Below the pieces are notes generated by a model. It searched no databases. It saw nothing but the letters and a program-made list of their open reading frames with translations, and was not told where the DNA came from. The position numbers and the translations under genes are program-made. Positions 26,704 through 36,063 of a DNA stretch of 64,000 nt are shown in pieces. The number at the start of each line of letters is the position of its first letter. The first letter of the stretch is position 1. This DNA comes from Sphingobacteriales bacterium. GTDB taxonomy: Bacteria > Bacteroidota > Bacteroidia > Sphingobacteriales > Sphingobacteriaceae. Location of the stretch: assembly GCA_028288165.1 (NCBI GenBank), contig JAQBOG010000001.1:18850-82849 (forward strand). The letters run 5' to 3'.

Positions 26704-27318
26704 ATGTTCGGACTATTTAAAAAGAAACTTCCTGACTGTGACGAACTTTTTGTGAAGTATCTTGCACGTTGGTACCCAGAGGAAGAAAGACCTAAAATGA
26801 CCAGACCTGATATGTATATAATTTCAGGTTATGAAGGGAAATCTCTTGACCTTTCATCGTTGCAATATTTACCTGACAAATTACTTGAGCAGACAAAGGA
26901 GCAAATTAGAACCATGGCAGGTGCTGCATTGGCGGACTACCAAGAAATAATAAAATCTGACCTACTCGACTTTAACGTCTTGGATGCAGTTGACAAATTT
27001 TATGACCGCCCAAAGATTGCAGAAATAATCAAAGAAAGTGACCCGAAAGACTATTTCAATTTGTATTTCGTAACTGTTTGTGAATTTGGTGCGACTTTGG
27101 GATATTTATATAACGAATTAGAAGGTTATGACTGGCTTTATTCATTCCCTTACTACCATTCAATAATTGTTCATCGAGACACAGGGTTTGGTATCACTGT
27201 ATTTGACTGGGCAGTAAAGAAGTTTAGTGAATATGGTGTTGATGATGGTTATGTTGCAAAATTTCATGCTGCAATGAATGGCATTAACGAGCATCAAGAA
27301 AAGAAAAACGGCTTATAA
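26704..27318 (+). CDS. Cassette 4: hypothetical cytosolic protein
   Basis: A 204-residue soluble protein with no signal peptide, starting FGLFKKKLPDCDELFVKY. The ATG at 26704 is chosen because the longer frame from 26632 would run back through attC-like site 3. It is acidic and helical with aromatic-rich segments (FNLYFVTVCEFGATLGYLYN). No family recognised. The stop codon lies inside the left box of the next attC-like site. Confidence 0.7.
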   Translation: MFGLFKKKLPDCDELFVKYLARWYPEEERPKMTRPDMYIISGYEGKSLDLSSLQYLPDKLLEQTKEQIRTMAGAALADYQEIIKSDLLDFNVLDAVDKFYDRPKIAEIIKESDPKDYFNLYFVTVCEFGATLGYLYNELEGYDWLYSFPYYHSIIVHRDTGFGITVFDWAVKKFSEYGVDDGYVAKFHAAMNGINEHQEKKNGL

Positions 27319-27402
27319 CAACTAGGGCTTCGTTGCGTGCGAAGCACGAACAATGAAGCCAGGGTTGCACGGAACCTTCGGTAGTTTTTTAGACGTTATG
27401 GG
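27310..27402 (+). repeat. attC-like site 4
   Basis: Left box GGCTTATAAC (27310-27319) is the exact reverse complement of the start of this cassette (26668-26677). The right box is GTTATGGG (27395-27402). At about 93 bp it is shorter than the main type. Confidence 0.72.
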
Positions 27403-27590
27403 TTTTACGGTTACTCGTTGTATTTTTCAGGTCAAGCCGTGTTGGCTTTTAGTTTGAATTTCAGATTTTCAAAGTCCTGTTTTCTTTTTTCTGGCTTCAT
27501 TCTCAAGAGGTTTAAGGCTCTTTTTCGGTAACAGATCGATCATTTATCTCTCATTTGGATCCTTGGGGCATAGCTCCGCCAGGCCGTATT

Positions 27591-28727
27591 TCAGCTGTTA
27601 TTTTCCATTCGTACAATTTCCATAAGTTGTGCATGGGACGGAGGGCCACGTTTAGGCAGGATTTCCAGATTGGTCATCGTTTGCGTTTTACAATGCGGGC
27701 AAAGTTTGGGGTTGTATGTTTCAAGGATTCGTGGCCCCACTGGCACTAATGTTTCTTTGGGGAACTGATCTTTAATCAGGGGGATAGCCTGTTTTTTACT
27801 GTTACTGCTGAGTATCCCGAAATGCCTGATACGGACAAAACCCTTGGGTAAAATGTGCATGGAAAACCTGCGGATGAACTCGATGGAATCTAGAGTCGTT
27901 AGGCTCTTTTGCGCTCCATTGCGGTAATCTTTATAACTGAAGGAGACCGTTTTGTGATCGATGTTTTTGATCCGGTGATTGCTGATGGCGATCTTATGGG
28001 TATACCTGCCCAGGTATTCCACCACGCTTTTTGGGTTGCCAAAGGGGCGTTTGGCAAATACCACCCACTCTTTTTTGAACAGGGAATCAATCAGGGATTT
28101 ACCCGGATTGATCCTGGCTTTAAGAGCTTCCACATATTTAGCCCGGAATACTTTGCTCATGGCCTTGACGGGGAAAAGGTATTTGCCTTTGCTTTTTGCC
28201 GTTTTCCACTTCCCTTGTTTAGAAATCCCGCCGCCGGGAACAATACAATGCAAATGAGGATGGAGGCTTACCTGTTGCCCCCAGGTATGTAAGATGGAAA
28301 TCATTCCGGTGGCTGCCCCCAGGTTCCTGGGATTATTTCCAAAGGTGCCGATGGTTCCCCAGGCGGCTTCAAACAGAGCATCATAAACAGCTTTGGGCTG
28401 GTGCAAGGCCAGCTGGTTCAGCGTATCGGGCAGTGTAAAAACCACGTGAAAATAAGGGACCGGCAAGAGCTCGGCTTCCCGGTTAGCGATCCAACGTTCC
28501 CTGTTTTTGCCCTGGCACTTTGGGCAATGGCGATTCCCGCAGCTATTATAGCTGATGCGCAGGATTCCACAATCCGTGCAGGCATCCACATGCCCGCCCA
28601 TGGCAGCGGTGCGGCAATTCTTTAAAGCACTCAATACCCGTACTTGCCAGGAATTGATCCCGGCATGGGTAAGCACCTGTGGCCAGTGTTTTTTCAAAAC
28701 ACCGGCCACCTCAAAATCAGGTTGCAA
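27591..28727 (-). CDS. IS91-family rolling-circle transposase
   Basis: A 378-residue transposase. The N-terminal zinc-binding region has CTDCGILR...CGNRHCPKCQG; the HUH motif is LHPHLHCIVPGGG; the catalytic tyrosines are in EYLGRYTHKIAIS, giving the YxxxY spacing of IS91. A second cysteine pair (LCPHC) is near the C-terminus. It starts with TTG directly after the stop codon of the recombinase gene (TAATTG), which suggests translational coupling. Confidence 0.9.
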   Translation of the reverse strand: MQPDFEVAGVLKKHWPQVLTHAGINSWQVRVLSALKNCRTAAMGGHVDACTDCGILRISYNSCGNRHCPKCQGKNRERWIANREAELLPVPYFHVVFTLPDTLNQLALHQPKAVYDALFEAAWGTIGTFGNNPRNLGAATGMISILHTWGQQVSLHPHLHCIVPGGGISKQGKWKTAKSKGKYLFPVKAMSKVFRAKYVEALKARINPGKSLIDSLFKKEWVVFAKRPFGNPKSVVEYLGRYTHKIAISNHRIKNIDHKTVSFSYKDYRNGAQKSLTTLDSIEFIRRFSMHILPKGFVRIRHFGILSSNSKKQAIPLIKDQFPKETLVPVGPRILETYNPKLCPHCKTQTMTNLEILPKRGPPSHAQLMEIVRMENNS

Positions 28728-29582
28728 TTAGGATTTACTGTAAAGGGTATCCAGCGGACTAAAAGGTTTCCTTCTGCCGGATTGAGCCACATGCAGATAA
28801 ACCATGGTGGTGTCGATGCACTCATGGCCCAACAAGTCTTTGATGGATATAATATCCAGCCCCTCTTCCAGCAGATGGGTGGCGAAGGTATGACGAAGGG
28901 TATGTACCGTCATTTCCTTAATAATGCCAGCCGCTTTTTTTGCTTCTTTCACCGCCCACTGCACCCCACGCTGGGAGTACCGGCCGTCAAAGTCACCTCC
29001 GGCCCGGCCATCTGGCTGACCGTTAAAGAGCCATTCTTCTGGGTTTTCTGCTTCGATGTACAAGCGGAGTCCCCGGATCAGGATAGGACTCAAGGGTACA
29101 TACCGATCTTTTTTGCCTTTCCCTTTTTGCACATGAAGCATCTGGCGGTCAAAGTCCAGATCTGCCAGCCTGACATTCCGGGCCTCAAAACAGCGTAAGC
29201 CACAACCATAGAGCAAACCAATTAGAATCCGGTGCTTGAGCAGTTTGGGCGCTTTTAGCAGGCGCTTCATTTCCTCTCTGCTCAATACAACGGGAAGTTT
29301 TTTCTCATGCCGAATGCTGGGCAGTTCAATGTGTTTATCTTTCAAACCCAACATCCGGAAGGCGAAACGCAGTCCATACACGGTGAACTTGAAATAGGAA
29401 TCAGAAAGCGTAGGGTGTTCCTGTTGTACCAGATACAGGTAATCATTGATCTGATCGGTGTCAAGGTCCGTAGGCAAACAACCGAAATGAAGAGCCATTT
29501 TCGCTAAATGGGTACTATAACCATTTAAGGTACTCCGGCTTTTGCCGGTGATAGAAACTTTCTGCTGCATCAGGGCATACAA
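28728..29582 (-). CDS. Tyrosine recombinase of the IS91 element
   Basis: A 284-residue XerC/D-like recombinase. It has an N-terminal SAM-like domain (SRSTLNGYSTHLAKM) and the catalytic boxes GLRCFEARN, HTLRHTFATHLLEEG, LLGHECIDTT and nucleophile tyrosine in MVYLHV. Such recombinases accompany IS91-family transposases in Bacteroidetes. It is a separate protein from the 473-residue recombinase at 23 kb and lacks that protein's N-terminal extension. Confidence 0.88.
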   Translation of the reverse strand: MYALMQQKVSITGKSRSTLNGYSTHLAKMALHFGCLPTDLDTDQINDYLYLVQQEHPTLSDSYFKFTVYGLRFAFRMLGLKDKHIELPSIRHEKKLPVVLSREEMKRLLKAPKLLKHRILIGLLYGCGLRCFEARNVRLADLDFDRQMLHVQKGKGKKDRYVPLSPILIRGLRLYIEAENPEEWLFNGQPDGRAGGDFDGRYSQRGVQWAVKEAKKAAGIIKEMTVHTLRHTFATHLLEEGLDIISIKDLLGHECIDTTMVYLHVAQSGRRKPFSPLDTLYSKS

Positions 29583-29736
29583 CTGGGAAAATCCAGCTAC
29601 ATTCGTACAAGCTGAGCTAATTAAGGTAGGACTATTGTCTTTTTTTTCATGATACTTATTTTGAAGGTTTGTTTCTGTAAAGAAAGCGGTTCTGCTTTAA
29701 TTTGCTAGGCTCGCTTGCAAAAACTACCGAAGGTTT

Positions 29737-29814
29737 AGTGCAACACATATTTTGCGCTATTTCCCAACGCTCTTTTGGCGACCGCTCACAGCGCAAACTA
29801 TAACCGTTAGCTGC
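29737..29814 (+). repeat. attC-like site 5
   Basis: Left box AGTGCAAC (29737-29744), right box GTTAGCTGC (29806-29814). Arms TTTTGCGCTATTT and AGCGCAAACTATAACC partly pair. The right box is the exact partner of the left box at 30429-30437. Confidence 0.6.
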
Positions 29815-29839
29815 AACTACAAGAAGACTAGACACCTCC

Positions 29840-30436
29840 ATGAATCACGGAATCGAAAAAGCTATTTCAGGACTTAGTGAATGTGCAAAGCATTATAAAA
29901 AGCAACATTTGATCAAGATTTCCAAGGAGACGATTATTGTTAAAGTCAATGATAATCAATTGTGGGGAACGCTGCTTTATTTACTGTTAATTATGTTAAC
30001 ACCGTTATTGATTCTCGTTTATTACCTATATGTTGATAACACTAATTCTGACATTTTCTGGGCTTTGATTTGGCTACTTTGGTTTGGTTATGAATTATAT
30101 AGAATTCTTCGTGGTGACAATATTTTAATAATCAATCTAGAAGGAAGATATTTTGAAGTTGAAAACATAAATGCTATTTTTAAAACGCTCGTCCGAAAAC
30201 GTAGAGTTTTGTTTTCTGACATAGCGAAAGCTAATATGGAAGAAAAATTTATTTATAGCAGGTATAGGAGAATTAAGTGGTACGAATTGACCATTTATGA
30301 CAAAGAAAAAAGCAGGATTGTATTATCAAGTTTCGATGAAAAGTTTCCTTTGCCATCAATTGGTAATCGAGTAAAGCTCATAGTTGACCTTATCTTAAAA
30401 GAACAAAAACAATTCATTAAAAGTAGCAGCAGCTAA
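29840..30436 (+). CDS. Cassette: hypothetical membrane protein
   Basis: A 198-residue protein with a short cytosolic N-terminus, two transmembrane helices (about 55-75 and 80-98) and a soluble C-terminal part rich in basic and aromatic residues (YSRYRRIKWYELTIYDK). This resembles membrane proteins with a PH-like tail, but the family is not certain. Single-gene cassette; its end overlaps the left box of the next site. Confidence 0.68.
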   Translation: MNHGIEKAISGLSECAKHYKKQHLIKISKETIIVKVNDNQLWGTLLYLLLIMLTPLLILVYYLYVDNTNSDIFWALIWLLWFGYELYRILRGDNILIINLEGRYFEVENINAIFKTLVRKRRVLFSDIAKANMEEKFIYSRYRRIKWYELTIYDKEKSRIVLSSFDEKFPLPSIGNRVKLIVDLILKEQKQFIKSSSS

Positions 30437-30446
30437 CATCAGTAGC
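30429..30446 (+). repeat. attC-like site 6, left part
   Basis: Left box GCAGCTAAC (30429-30437) pairs exactly with the start of this cassette (29806-29814). The site is cut off by an IS1182-type element after 30446 and resumes at 32142. Confidence 0.68.
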
Positions 30447-32141
30447 TGTTGCACAACGTTTTTATAAACAGAATTATTCCGATTTATTCCGCTAAATAAT
30501 GACAGCCCCTATTTATACTAAGCATTCGATGTATTAAACATTCAGGGCTGTTTGATCGCAGATAAAGAAGCGCAAACAGGTTGTTCTTGAGCTTTGTCAG
30601 ATCTTCCTGGATCATTGCTCTGATTTTATTCTTTTTTGGGGCATGTTTGAGCCATTTTTTAAGGTTGTATGCAATAGCCGCCCCGATCATAAATTTAGTT
30701 GCCTGCTGAATTCCCCTGGTCCAGATCCTGCGCATCCCGGTAAAGTTGATCAGCGTTCCCAACACCGGTTCGACCGTGGAGCTTCGGAGCTTTTTCATCC
30801 GTCTGGCTTTGGCCGTTTGCAGGCGCTCATGCATTTGATCGTAAAGTGCTTTGTCCACGGTTTCTGTAATACTTTTAAAATCCGCTTTGCCGATGCAAGT
30901 GCCCCGGAGCGGGCAATTACGGCAGTCCTTACTGCTGCTGCTGTAACGCTTCATTTGGTTTTTACCATGATAGCTACTTATTTTTTTGAATGTCAGGCTC
31001 GCTTTATTTCCCAGCTGACATTCATACCGGTCCAGCAGTTCATTGTAAACAAACCCTTCACGGGTGTTTTTGTATTGGCCAAAGTTGGGGATGTACCCTT
31101 CGATATTTTGTTTGTTAAGGTACTTCAATGCTTCCCCGCTGGAATAGCCGGTATCGGCTAATACCTCTTCAATGTGCAGATCATGTTCCCTTAAGTTCTC
31201 CTGTGCCTGGTCAATGGCTTTGGCTAAAGATTGGCTATCCCTTTTGTCACTATAATCGGCCATAATGGTGGTGATCACATGGCTGGACGTGTCGACCACT
31301 GTTTGAGCGGTATAGTTCAGCTGCCGTGGTTTTCCCGGTTTGACACTGATACGGGCATCCGGGTCGGTTTTGCTGTAATGGGTATGATTGCTTAAAAACC
31401 TGGGTCGTATCGTATTTCCATACTCATCCAGATCCCGGTCTTTGTTGGTATTTCCCTTATGCTGGTCTTTATACTCCTTGGTTTTCCATTGGTGATGTCC
31501 TTCTACTTCCCGCTTTTTGGCTGCACTTACGGTTTTGTTTTCTTCTTCTTCTTCATGGAGCCCATCCATATAGCTGTCGGCATCCTGGATGACCTGCTTT
31601 TCAATCAGGCTGTCCATGCTTGCATTGGCTTTGATGTAAGCACTGTCAATGGCCTGGCGTTTACCGTTGACCATTCCCTTGTTTACGCACAGGCGTAATA
31701 CTTCTTTAAATAACGCCCTGAATACTTCTTCCCCGAACAATTGGCGGGTTCGGCTGATCGTGCTATGCCATGGAAGGGCCTCATCGATGTCATACCCGAT
31801 AAAATAAAGCATATCCATGCGCATGCCCGCATGGGCCATGATTTTTCGGTCGCTGTTCAGGTTCTCCAGGTAACCGATCAAGATCAGCTTGAAAAACACA
31901 ACCGGATCGATGCTCGACTGCCCTTCCAAACCGTAATACTTGCGGGTGGTCTTCCGCAGGAAACCCAGGTCGAGTTCCTCTTTGAGCTTCCGGTAAAAAT
32001 TCTCAGCCGGGATCCGGTCCGATAACTGAAAATTCATGAAAAGCTTCTCGTTATAGTCTTTTTTGCCTTGCATGTCTTAAGTTACCCAATAACCGGTTTT
32101 TCACCTATCTTCACTTTTCAACAGGTGTGAGTTGTGCAACA
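30447..32141 (-). mobile_element. IS1182-type insertion sequence
   Basis: About 1.7 kb bounded by the exact 11-bp inverted repeats TGTTGCACAAC (30447-30457) and GTTGTGCAACA (32131-32141). AGC flanks both sides (30444-30446 and 32142-32144) and may be a short target duplication. It carries one transposase gene and interrupts an attC-like site. Confidence 0.78.
30484..32073 (-). CDS. IS1182-family DDE transposase
   Basis: A 529-residue transposase. The N-terminal DUF772-type domain has GLEGQSSIDPVVFFKLILIG, the first catalytic aspartate region is RQAIDSAYIKANASMDSL, the second VLADTGYSSGEAL, and the C-terminal glutamate region lies in SSTVEPVLGTLINFTGMRR. A zinc-like cysteine group (CRNCPLRGTC) precedes the last part. 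Length and motif order fit the intact family, so it is probably active. Confidence 0.9.
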   Translation of the reverse strand: MQGKKDYNEKLFMNFQLSDRIPAENFYRKLKEELDLGFLRKTTRKYYGLEGQSSIDPVVFFKLILIGYLENLNSDRKIMAHAGMRMDMLYFIGYDIDEALPWHSTISRTRQLFGEEVFRALFKEVLRLCVNKGMVNGKRQAIDSAYIKANASMDSLIEKQVIQDADSYMDGLHEEEEENKTVSAAKKREVEGHHQWKTKEYKDQHKGNTNKDRDLDEYGNTIRPRFLSNHTHYSKTDPDARISVKPGKPRQLNYTAQTVVDTSSHVITTIMADYSDKRDSQSLAKAIDQAQENLREHDLHIEEVLADTGYSSGEALKYLNKQNIEGYIPNFGQYKNTREGFVYNELLDRYECQLGNKASLTFKKISSYHGKNQMKRYSSSSKDCRNCPLRGTCIGKADFKSITETVDKALYDQMHERLQTAKARRMKKLRSSTVEPVLGTLINFTGMRRIWTRGIQQATKFMIGAAIAYNLKKWLKHAPKKNKIRAMIQEDLTKLKNNLFALLYLRSNSPECLIHRMLSINRGCHYLAE

Positions 32142-32271
32142 AGCACAGCAGGTTTAAATTATGCCCGGGTGACATGGTTCTTATTCTGTAATGGTTTTTA
32201 ACGAGATTGGTGCTTAGGCGACAGTGAAGTGCTTTTAATCGGGCACAATATAACCTGTAACCGTTATTGGC
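32142..32271 (+). repeat. attC-like site 6, right part
   Basis: Continues the interrupted site: CAGCAGGTTTAAATTATGCC on the left arm and GGGCACAATATAACCTG on the right arm, then right box GTTATTGGC (32263-32271). Sequence matches the common long type. Confidence 0.7.
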
Positions 32272-32392
32272 AATTTTAAAGACACACAGCCGATACGATG
32301 TAACATTTGTCCACAATTTGGAATGTTCTTGTTAAAATCAACCAATTAACTATTTTTGAATATTCACATTGCTTAGGTTGTATCCGATATAA

Positions 32393-33475
32393 ATGAATGA
32401 AACCCAGCTATCTCCTGACATTTTAAAAACCAAACAACATTTTGAAATTCTCGATGGTTTAAGAGGCCTGGCCGCAATGGCGGTGGTTATCTTCCACTTT
32501 ATGGAATGGGCCTATTCAGACTTTAGCCAAAATTTTATTGGGCATGGTTTTCTTGCGGTCGATTTCTTTTTTTGTCTATCCGGTTTTGTTATCGGCTATG
32601 CCTATGACGACCGCATTGGCAAAATGGGCGTGATGAAATTTCTTAAAATAAGGCTCATCAGGCTGCATCCGCTAATTGTGTTTGGTTCAGTATTAGGCTT
32701 ACTTACCTTTTTGTTTGATCCGTTTGGCGGCCACCCTGAATCGTACAGCATCGGTAAAATTATATTGGTATTTATAAGTTCTATTTTGCTGATACCTTTC
32801 CCGGTGATGGAGGAGCGGGCTTTTAATTTGTTCGGCTTAAATGCACCAGCATGGTCGTTATTTTGGGAGTATATTGCCAATATTTTTTATGTGTTGATCC
32901 TTTATCGCATTAGTCGTAAAGTTTTGCTGTTGTTAACCCTGCTTGCTGCAGCAACACTCTGCTTGGTTAGCTACCGGGCGGGCAATTTACTCGGTGGCTG
33001 GAATGATATCACCTTTTGGGATGGCGGTGCCCGCATCTTTTATTCATTTTTAGCGGGACTTGCCATTTACCGTTTCAACTGGATCATAAAAAACAAACTG
33101 GGTTTTATAGGGATGTGCGTGTTGCTGTCATTAGCTTTTTTAATGCCATTTGGCAAATGGAACTGGCTAACAGAACCTGCAGTGGTATTGTGTTACTTCC
33201 CGCTGTTGATAGCATTGGGCGCCGGGGCTACCTTAACAAAAGGTTTAAAAAAACTTTGTGTGTTTTCCGGCAAAATATCCTACCCATTGTATATGGCGCA
33301 CTATGCGGTATTATGGATGTTTGGAAACTATTACACAAGTCATAAACCTGCCGCCGAGCAGCTGACCGTCATTATTATAACCTCGTTAATCCTTTTAGTC
33401 GGTATTGCTTATCTGGTTATGATAGTTTATGATATTCCAGTAAGGAAATACTTGACTAATAAAATGAAAGAGTAA
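32393..33475 (+). CDS. Acyltransferase family 3 protein
   Basis: A 360-residue integral membrane O-acyltransferase with about ten helices. It starts with the family motif ILDGLRGLAAMAVVIFHF containing the active-site histidine, followed by FFCLSGFVIGYAYDDR. Such enzymes transfer acyl groups to surface polysaccharides or peptidoglycan. It follows attC-like site 6, but no convincing closing site was found, so cassette status is uncertain. Confidence 0.9.
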   Translation: MNETQLSPDILKTKQHFEILDGLRGLAAMAVVIFHFMEWAYSDFSQNFIGHGFLAVDFFFCLSGFVIGYAYDDRIGKMGVMKFLKIRLIRLHPLIVFGSVLGLLTFLFDPFGGHPESYSIGKIILVFISSILLIPFPVMEERAFNLFGLNAPAWSLFWEYIANIFYVLILYRISRKVLLLLTLLAAATLCLVSYRAGNLLGGWNDITFWDGGARIFYSFLAGLAIYRFNWIIKNKLGFIGMCVLLSLAFLMPFGKWNWLTEPAVVLCYFPLLIALGAGATLTKGLKKLCVFSGKISYPLYMAHYAVLWMFGNYYTSHKPAAEQLTVIIITSLILLVGIAYLVMIVYDIPVRKYLTNKMKE

Positions 33476-33529
33476 ATAGCCGCAAAGTGACCACGTATTA
33501 ATAACTCGAGTTCTATTATTAATATCAGT

Positions 33530-33617
33530 TTTTGGGCGTTCGAGCGGGCTTTCCGTTCCAATCTTTTTGCTCTGGAGAAGAGCAAAAAGGATTTCCTCTG
33601 CAATCCCTAACGCAAAA
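33530..33617 (-). repeat. Dispersed hairpin repeat, copy 4
   Basis: Starts TTTTTGGGCGTTCGAGCGGG and ends CAATCCCTAACGCAAAA; centre TTTTTGCTCTGGAGAAGAGC then AAAAA. Flanked by degenerate AACTCGAGTTCTATT (left) and ATCGAACTTAGGTTA (right), relatives of the terminal repeats seen in copy 7. Confidence 0.83.
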
Positions 33618-33742
33618 CCCTTCTAGCTTTCAAAGAAAATATTGCAGTTATTAAACACAATCACCCATTGTTACATCGAACTTAGGTTAATAGTGCTCAC
33701 AGACCACACTACCTACCTTTTTAGCCGAACTATTTTGATAGT

Positions 33743-34069
33743 TTATTTTTGATGGAGGCACAAACTATTTCCGTCTAAGTCTTTCAACCATGCAAACCGA
33801 CCGAAGGGTGTATTGTCAATATTTCCCACTTCAATTCCTTTTGCTTTAAAGTCTTTAACCTCTTGTTCAATATCATCTGTTTCACAAATAATACCCTGAA
33901 AACCTGCAAGTGATATAGTGGTGTTACTATTCGGAAAGCCCATTTGTATCCACGGTTCACCATGTGGGTCGGTTGCTTCTATAATAATTTGAAAGCCAAG
34001 TTTCAAATAAAACTCTTTCGCTTTTTGTCTGTCCTTTACAGGAAGCATAATAATTTCTACTGATTTCAT
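33743..34069 (-). CDS. Glyoxalase/VOC-family protein
   Basis: A 108-residue single VOC domain (glyoxalase/bleomycin-resistance/dioxygenase superfamily). Visible pieces are the N-terminal beta strand VEIIMLPVKDRQKAKEFYLK, the mid-domain PWIQMGFP and the C-terminal FAWLKDLDGNSLCLHQK. It is the only minus-strand gene in this part of the accessory region apart from transposon genes and is divergent from a GlxA-like regulator, which may control it. Confidence 0.82.
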   Translation of the reverse strand: MKSVEIIMLPVKDRQKAKEFYLKLGFQIIIEATDPHGEPWIQMGFPNSNTTISLAGFQGIICETDDIEQEVKDFKAKGIEVGNIDNTPFGRFAWLKDLDGNSLCLHQK

Positions 34070-34194
34070 TTTTATCTTTTTAGAATTTACGAATTATCTT
34101 CAATACAAAGTTATTTGCGGAAAGGTATAACAACACCCGGTAAATACGACAATCTTACCGGTTGATTGCGACATGCAATTTATATATTTATTAT

Positions 34195-35160
34195 ATGAAA
34201 CACATTTCCATCTTGCCGCTTTATGATGCAACCCTCACAAGCATTGACAGCAGTCTTCAGCTTTTTTCACGAGTTAATGATTTTATGAAATATCAAGGGA
34301 AACCGCCCTTTTATAATGTTGAAATAGTAGGCATAGAAAAGAAAACAAAGCTTAATAACGGGCTTTATAATATTCATGCGGATAAGACAATAGATGAAAT
34401 CACAAAAACAGATGTAATCGTTATTCCGTTGTTGTGTGGTGATTTTCACAAAGCAATTTCAAAAAATGAAAGATATAAAGATTGGATAATAGCACAATAT
34501 CACAACCATGCAGAGATTGTTTGTCTTTGTGTTGGTTCATTTTTTCTTGCATCAACGGGACTTTTGAAAGATAAAAAATGTGCTGTGCATTGGGCGGCAA
34601 AAAATGAGTTTAAAACGATGTTTCCCGACATAAAAGTTATTGATGACTTAATCATTACAGACGAAAAAGGAATTTACACCTGTGGTGGAGGGTTTTCATA
34701 TTTGAACCTGCTACTTTACATTATTGAAAAACATTTGGGTAGAGAAATTTCAATCCTTGCATCAAAGATGTTTGAAATTGACATTGAAAGAAAAAGTCAA
34801 AATCCCTTTATGATTTTTATAGGGCAAAAACAACACGGTGATGAAGTTGTTTTAAAAGCACAAGAATTTATAGAAAATAATCCGACTGCAACTTTTACAG
34901 TTGACGAAATTTGCCGCAAGTTTGGTGTTGGACGAAGAACATTTGAAAGACGATTTAAAAAACACACAAGTAACTCAATCGTGGAATATATACAAAGAGT
35001 AAAAGTTGAGGTCGCAAAAAAACAGTTGGAAACGGGAAGAAAAACTGTAAACGAAATTATCTACGAGGCTGGTTACAATGACATTGATGCGTTTAGAAAA
35101 GTATTTAAAAAGTTTACGGACTTATCACCGATTGACTATCGCAAAAAGTACGCGGTGTAA
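34195..35160 (+). CDS. GlxA-type AraC-family regulator
   Basis: A 321-residue transcription factor. Residues about 1-190 are a DJ-1/PfpI-like domain (VIVIPLLCGDFHKAI, EIVCLCVGSFFLASTGLL with the nucleophile-elbow cysteine, CAVHWAA). The C-terminus is a double HTH of the AraC family (VDEICRKFGVGRRTFERRFK, INEIIYEAGYNDIDAFRKVFKK type). The ATG at 34195 is preferred over upstream codons because it gives the normal start MKHISILPLYDA. A 125-bp divergent promoter region separates it from the VOC gene. Confidence 0.88.
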   Translation: MKHISILPLYDATLTSIDSSLQLFSRVNDFMKYQGKPPFYNVEIVGIEKKTKLNNGLYNIHADKTIDEITKTDVIVIPLLCGDFHKAISKNERYKDWIIAQYHNHAEIVCLCVGSFFLASTGLLKDKKCAVHWAAKNEFKTMFPDIKVIDDLIITDEKGIYTCGGGFSYLNLLLYIIEKHLGREISILASKMFEIDIERKSQNPFMIFIGQKQHGDEVVLKAQEFIENNPTATFTVDEICRKFGVGRRTFERRFKKHTSNSIVEYIQRVKVEVAKKQLETGRKTVNEIIYEAGYNDIDAFRKVFKKFTDLSPIDYRKKYAV

Positions 35161-35173
35161 CACGATGCTCACA

Positions 35174-35282
35174 AATTTAACAACAGTGCACCAACCGAAA
35201 AACAGGCATTGCAGCAATGGGCTCACTAGCAAATCAGCATTTATACTACTCTGATACTTTAGTGCTAAATTCGGTTAACGGC
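35174..35282 (+). repeat. Weak attC-like site
   Basis: Left TTTAACAAC (about 35175-35183), right GTTAACGGC (35274-35282), with CCAACCGAA and TTCGG as short pairing arms. The cassette-end complementarity test is not met here, so it may be degenerate or a chance match. Confidence 0.35.
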
Positions 35283-35374
35283 TTTCAAATTCCTCAATGT
35301 GACAATACCCGGAACGCTTTGCGATCTTCAAAAAAGCGAACGTGCAAACATATACGAATAGAAATTTGAACAAG

Positions 35375-35908
35375 ATGAAAAGATTACTGACAATAATTTC
35401 GCTTGTAACGTTTCTTGCAAGCTGTGATTCGATACCTAAAAAAACAAACAATATGGAAGACCAAAAAAACCAAATGGACAACTCAACTTCACCGGCTGAT
35501 ACAACACCAAAGGTGACAGGCATTGGTGGTATTTTCTTTTTTTCAGATAACCCGAAGGAAACGAAAGAATGGTACGCTAAAAATTTAGGACTTGAAATCA
35601 ATGAGTGGGGTTCGGTGAGTTTTGAGTCTAGAAACCTTAACAAACCTGAGGAAATTGACTCTCTTCAATGGAGTCCTTTCAAAAAAGGAGATGAGTATTT
35701 TTCTCCATCCAAAAAAAATTTCATGATTAATTACCGGGTTCAGAATATTGAAGGACTTGTAAATAAATTGAAAGAAAACGGAGTAACCATACTTGACAGC
35801 ATTGCAACTTACGACTATGGAAAGTTTGTACATATTATGGACGCAGAAGGCAACAAGATTGAATTGTGGGAGCCTGCTGACAGTAAAGGCAGCCAACTAA
35901 TCGAGTAA
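35375..35908 (+). CDS. VOC-domain lipoprotein
   Basis: A 177-residue protein with signal and lipobox FLASC (cysteine about 17), a polar linker, and one VOC domain (about 48-165) containing FFSDNPKETKEWYAKNLGLE and DAEGNKIELWEP. The ATG at 35375 is chosen because it gives a normal lipoprotein signal. It may bind or modify a small molecule in the envelope. Substrate unknown. Confidence 0.8.
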   Translation: MKRLLTIISLVTFLASCDSIPKKTNNMEDQKNQMDNSTSPADTTPKVTGIGGIFFFSDNPKETKEWYAKNLGLEINEWGSVSFESRNLNKPEEIDSLQWSPFKKGDEYFSPSKKNFMINYRVQNIEGLVNKLKENGVTILDSIATYDYGKFVHIMDAEGNKIELWEPADSKGSQLIE

Positions 35909-36063
35909 ATAGCGGTGAGCCGCAAGCCTCTCCACTACCGTACATACTAAGTTCCCCGAATCAAGTTCGAGGCAGGCCGTATACAGCAGTTTATTAAGAG
36001 CCTGGGGTCGATTCTAAAGGGTGATTTTGATTAATAACTGCAATCTTTTAAGACCTAGAAGGG

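Larger units (their letters stand above)
27540..29640 (-). mobile_element. IS91-family element with accessory recombinase (bounds approximate)
   Basis: Two adjacent minus-strand genes, a tyrosine recombinase followed directly by an IS91 transposase, form one element that has entered the cassette array. Its DNA is clearly richer in GC than the cassettes around it. IS91 elements move by rolling-circle replication and lack terminal inverted repeats, so the exact ends cannot be set here; the left end lies between 27403 and 27590 and the right end between 29583 and 29730. Confidence 0.75.

Noticed and set aside
30484..32073. Open frames on the + strand inside the IS1182 transposase
   Set aside because: They are shadows of the long minus-strand transposase frame, which carries all family motifs.
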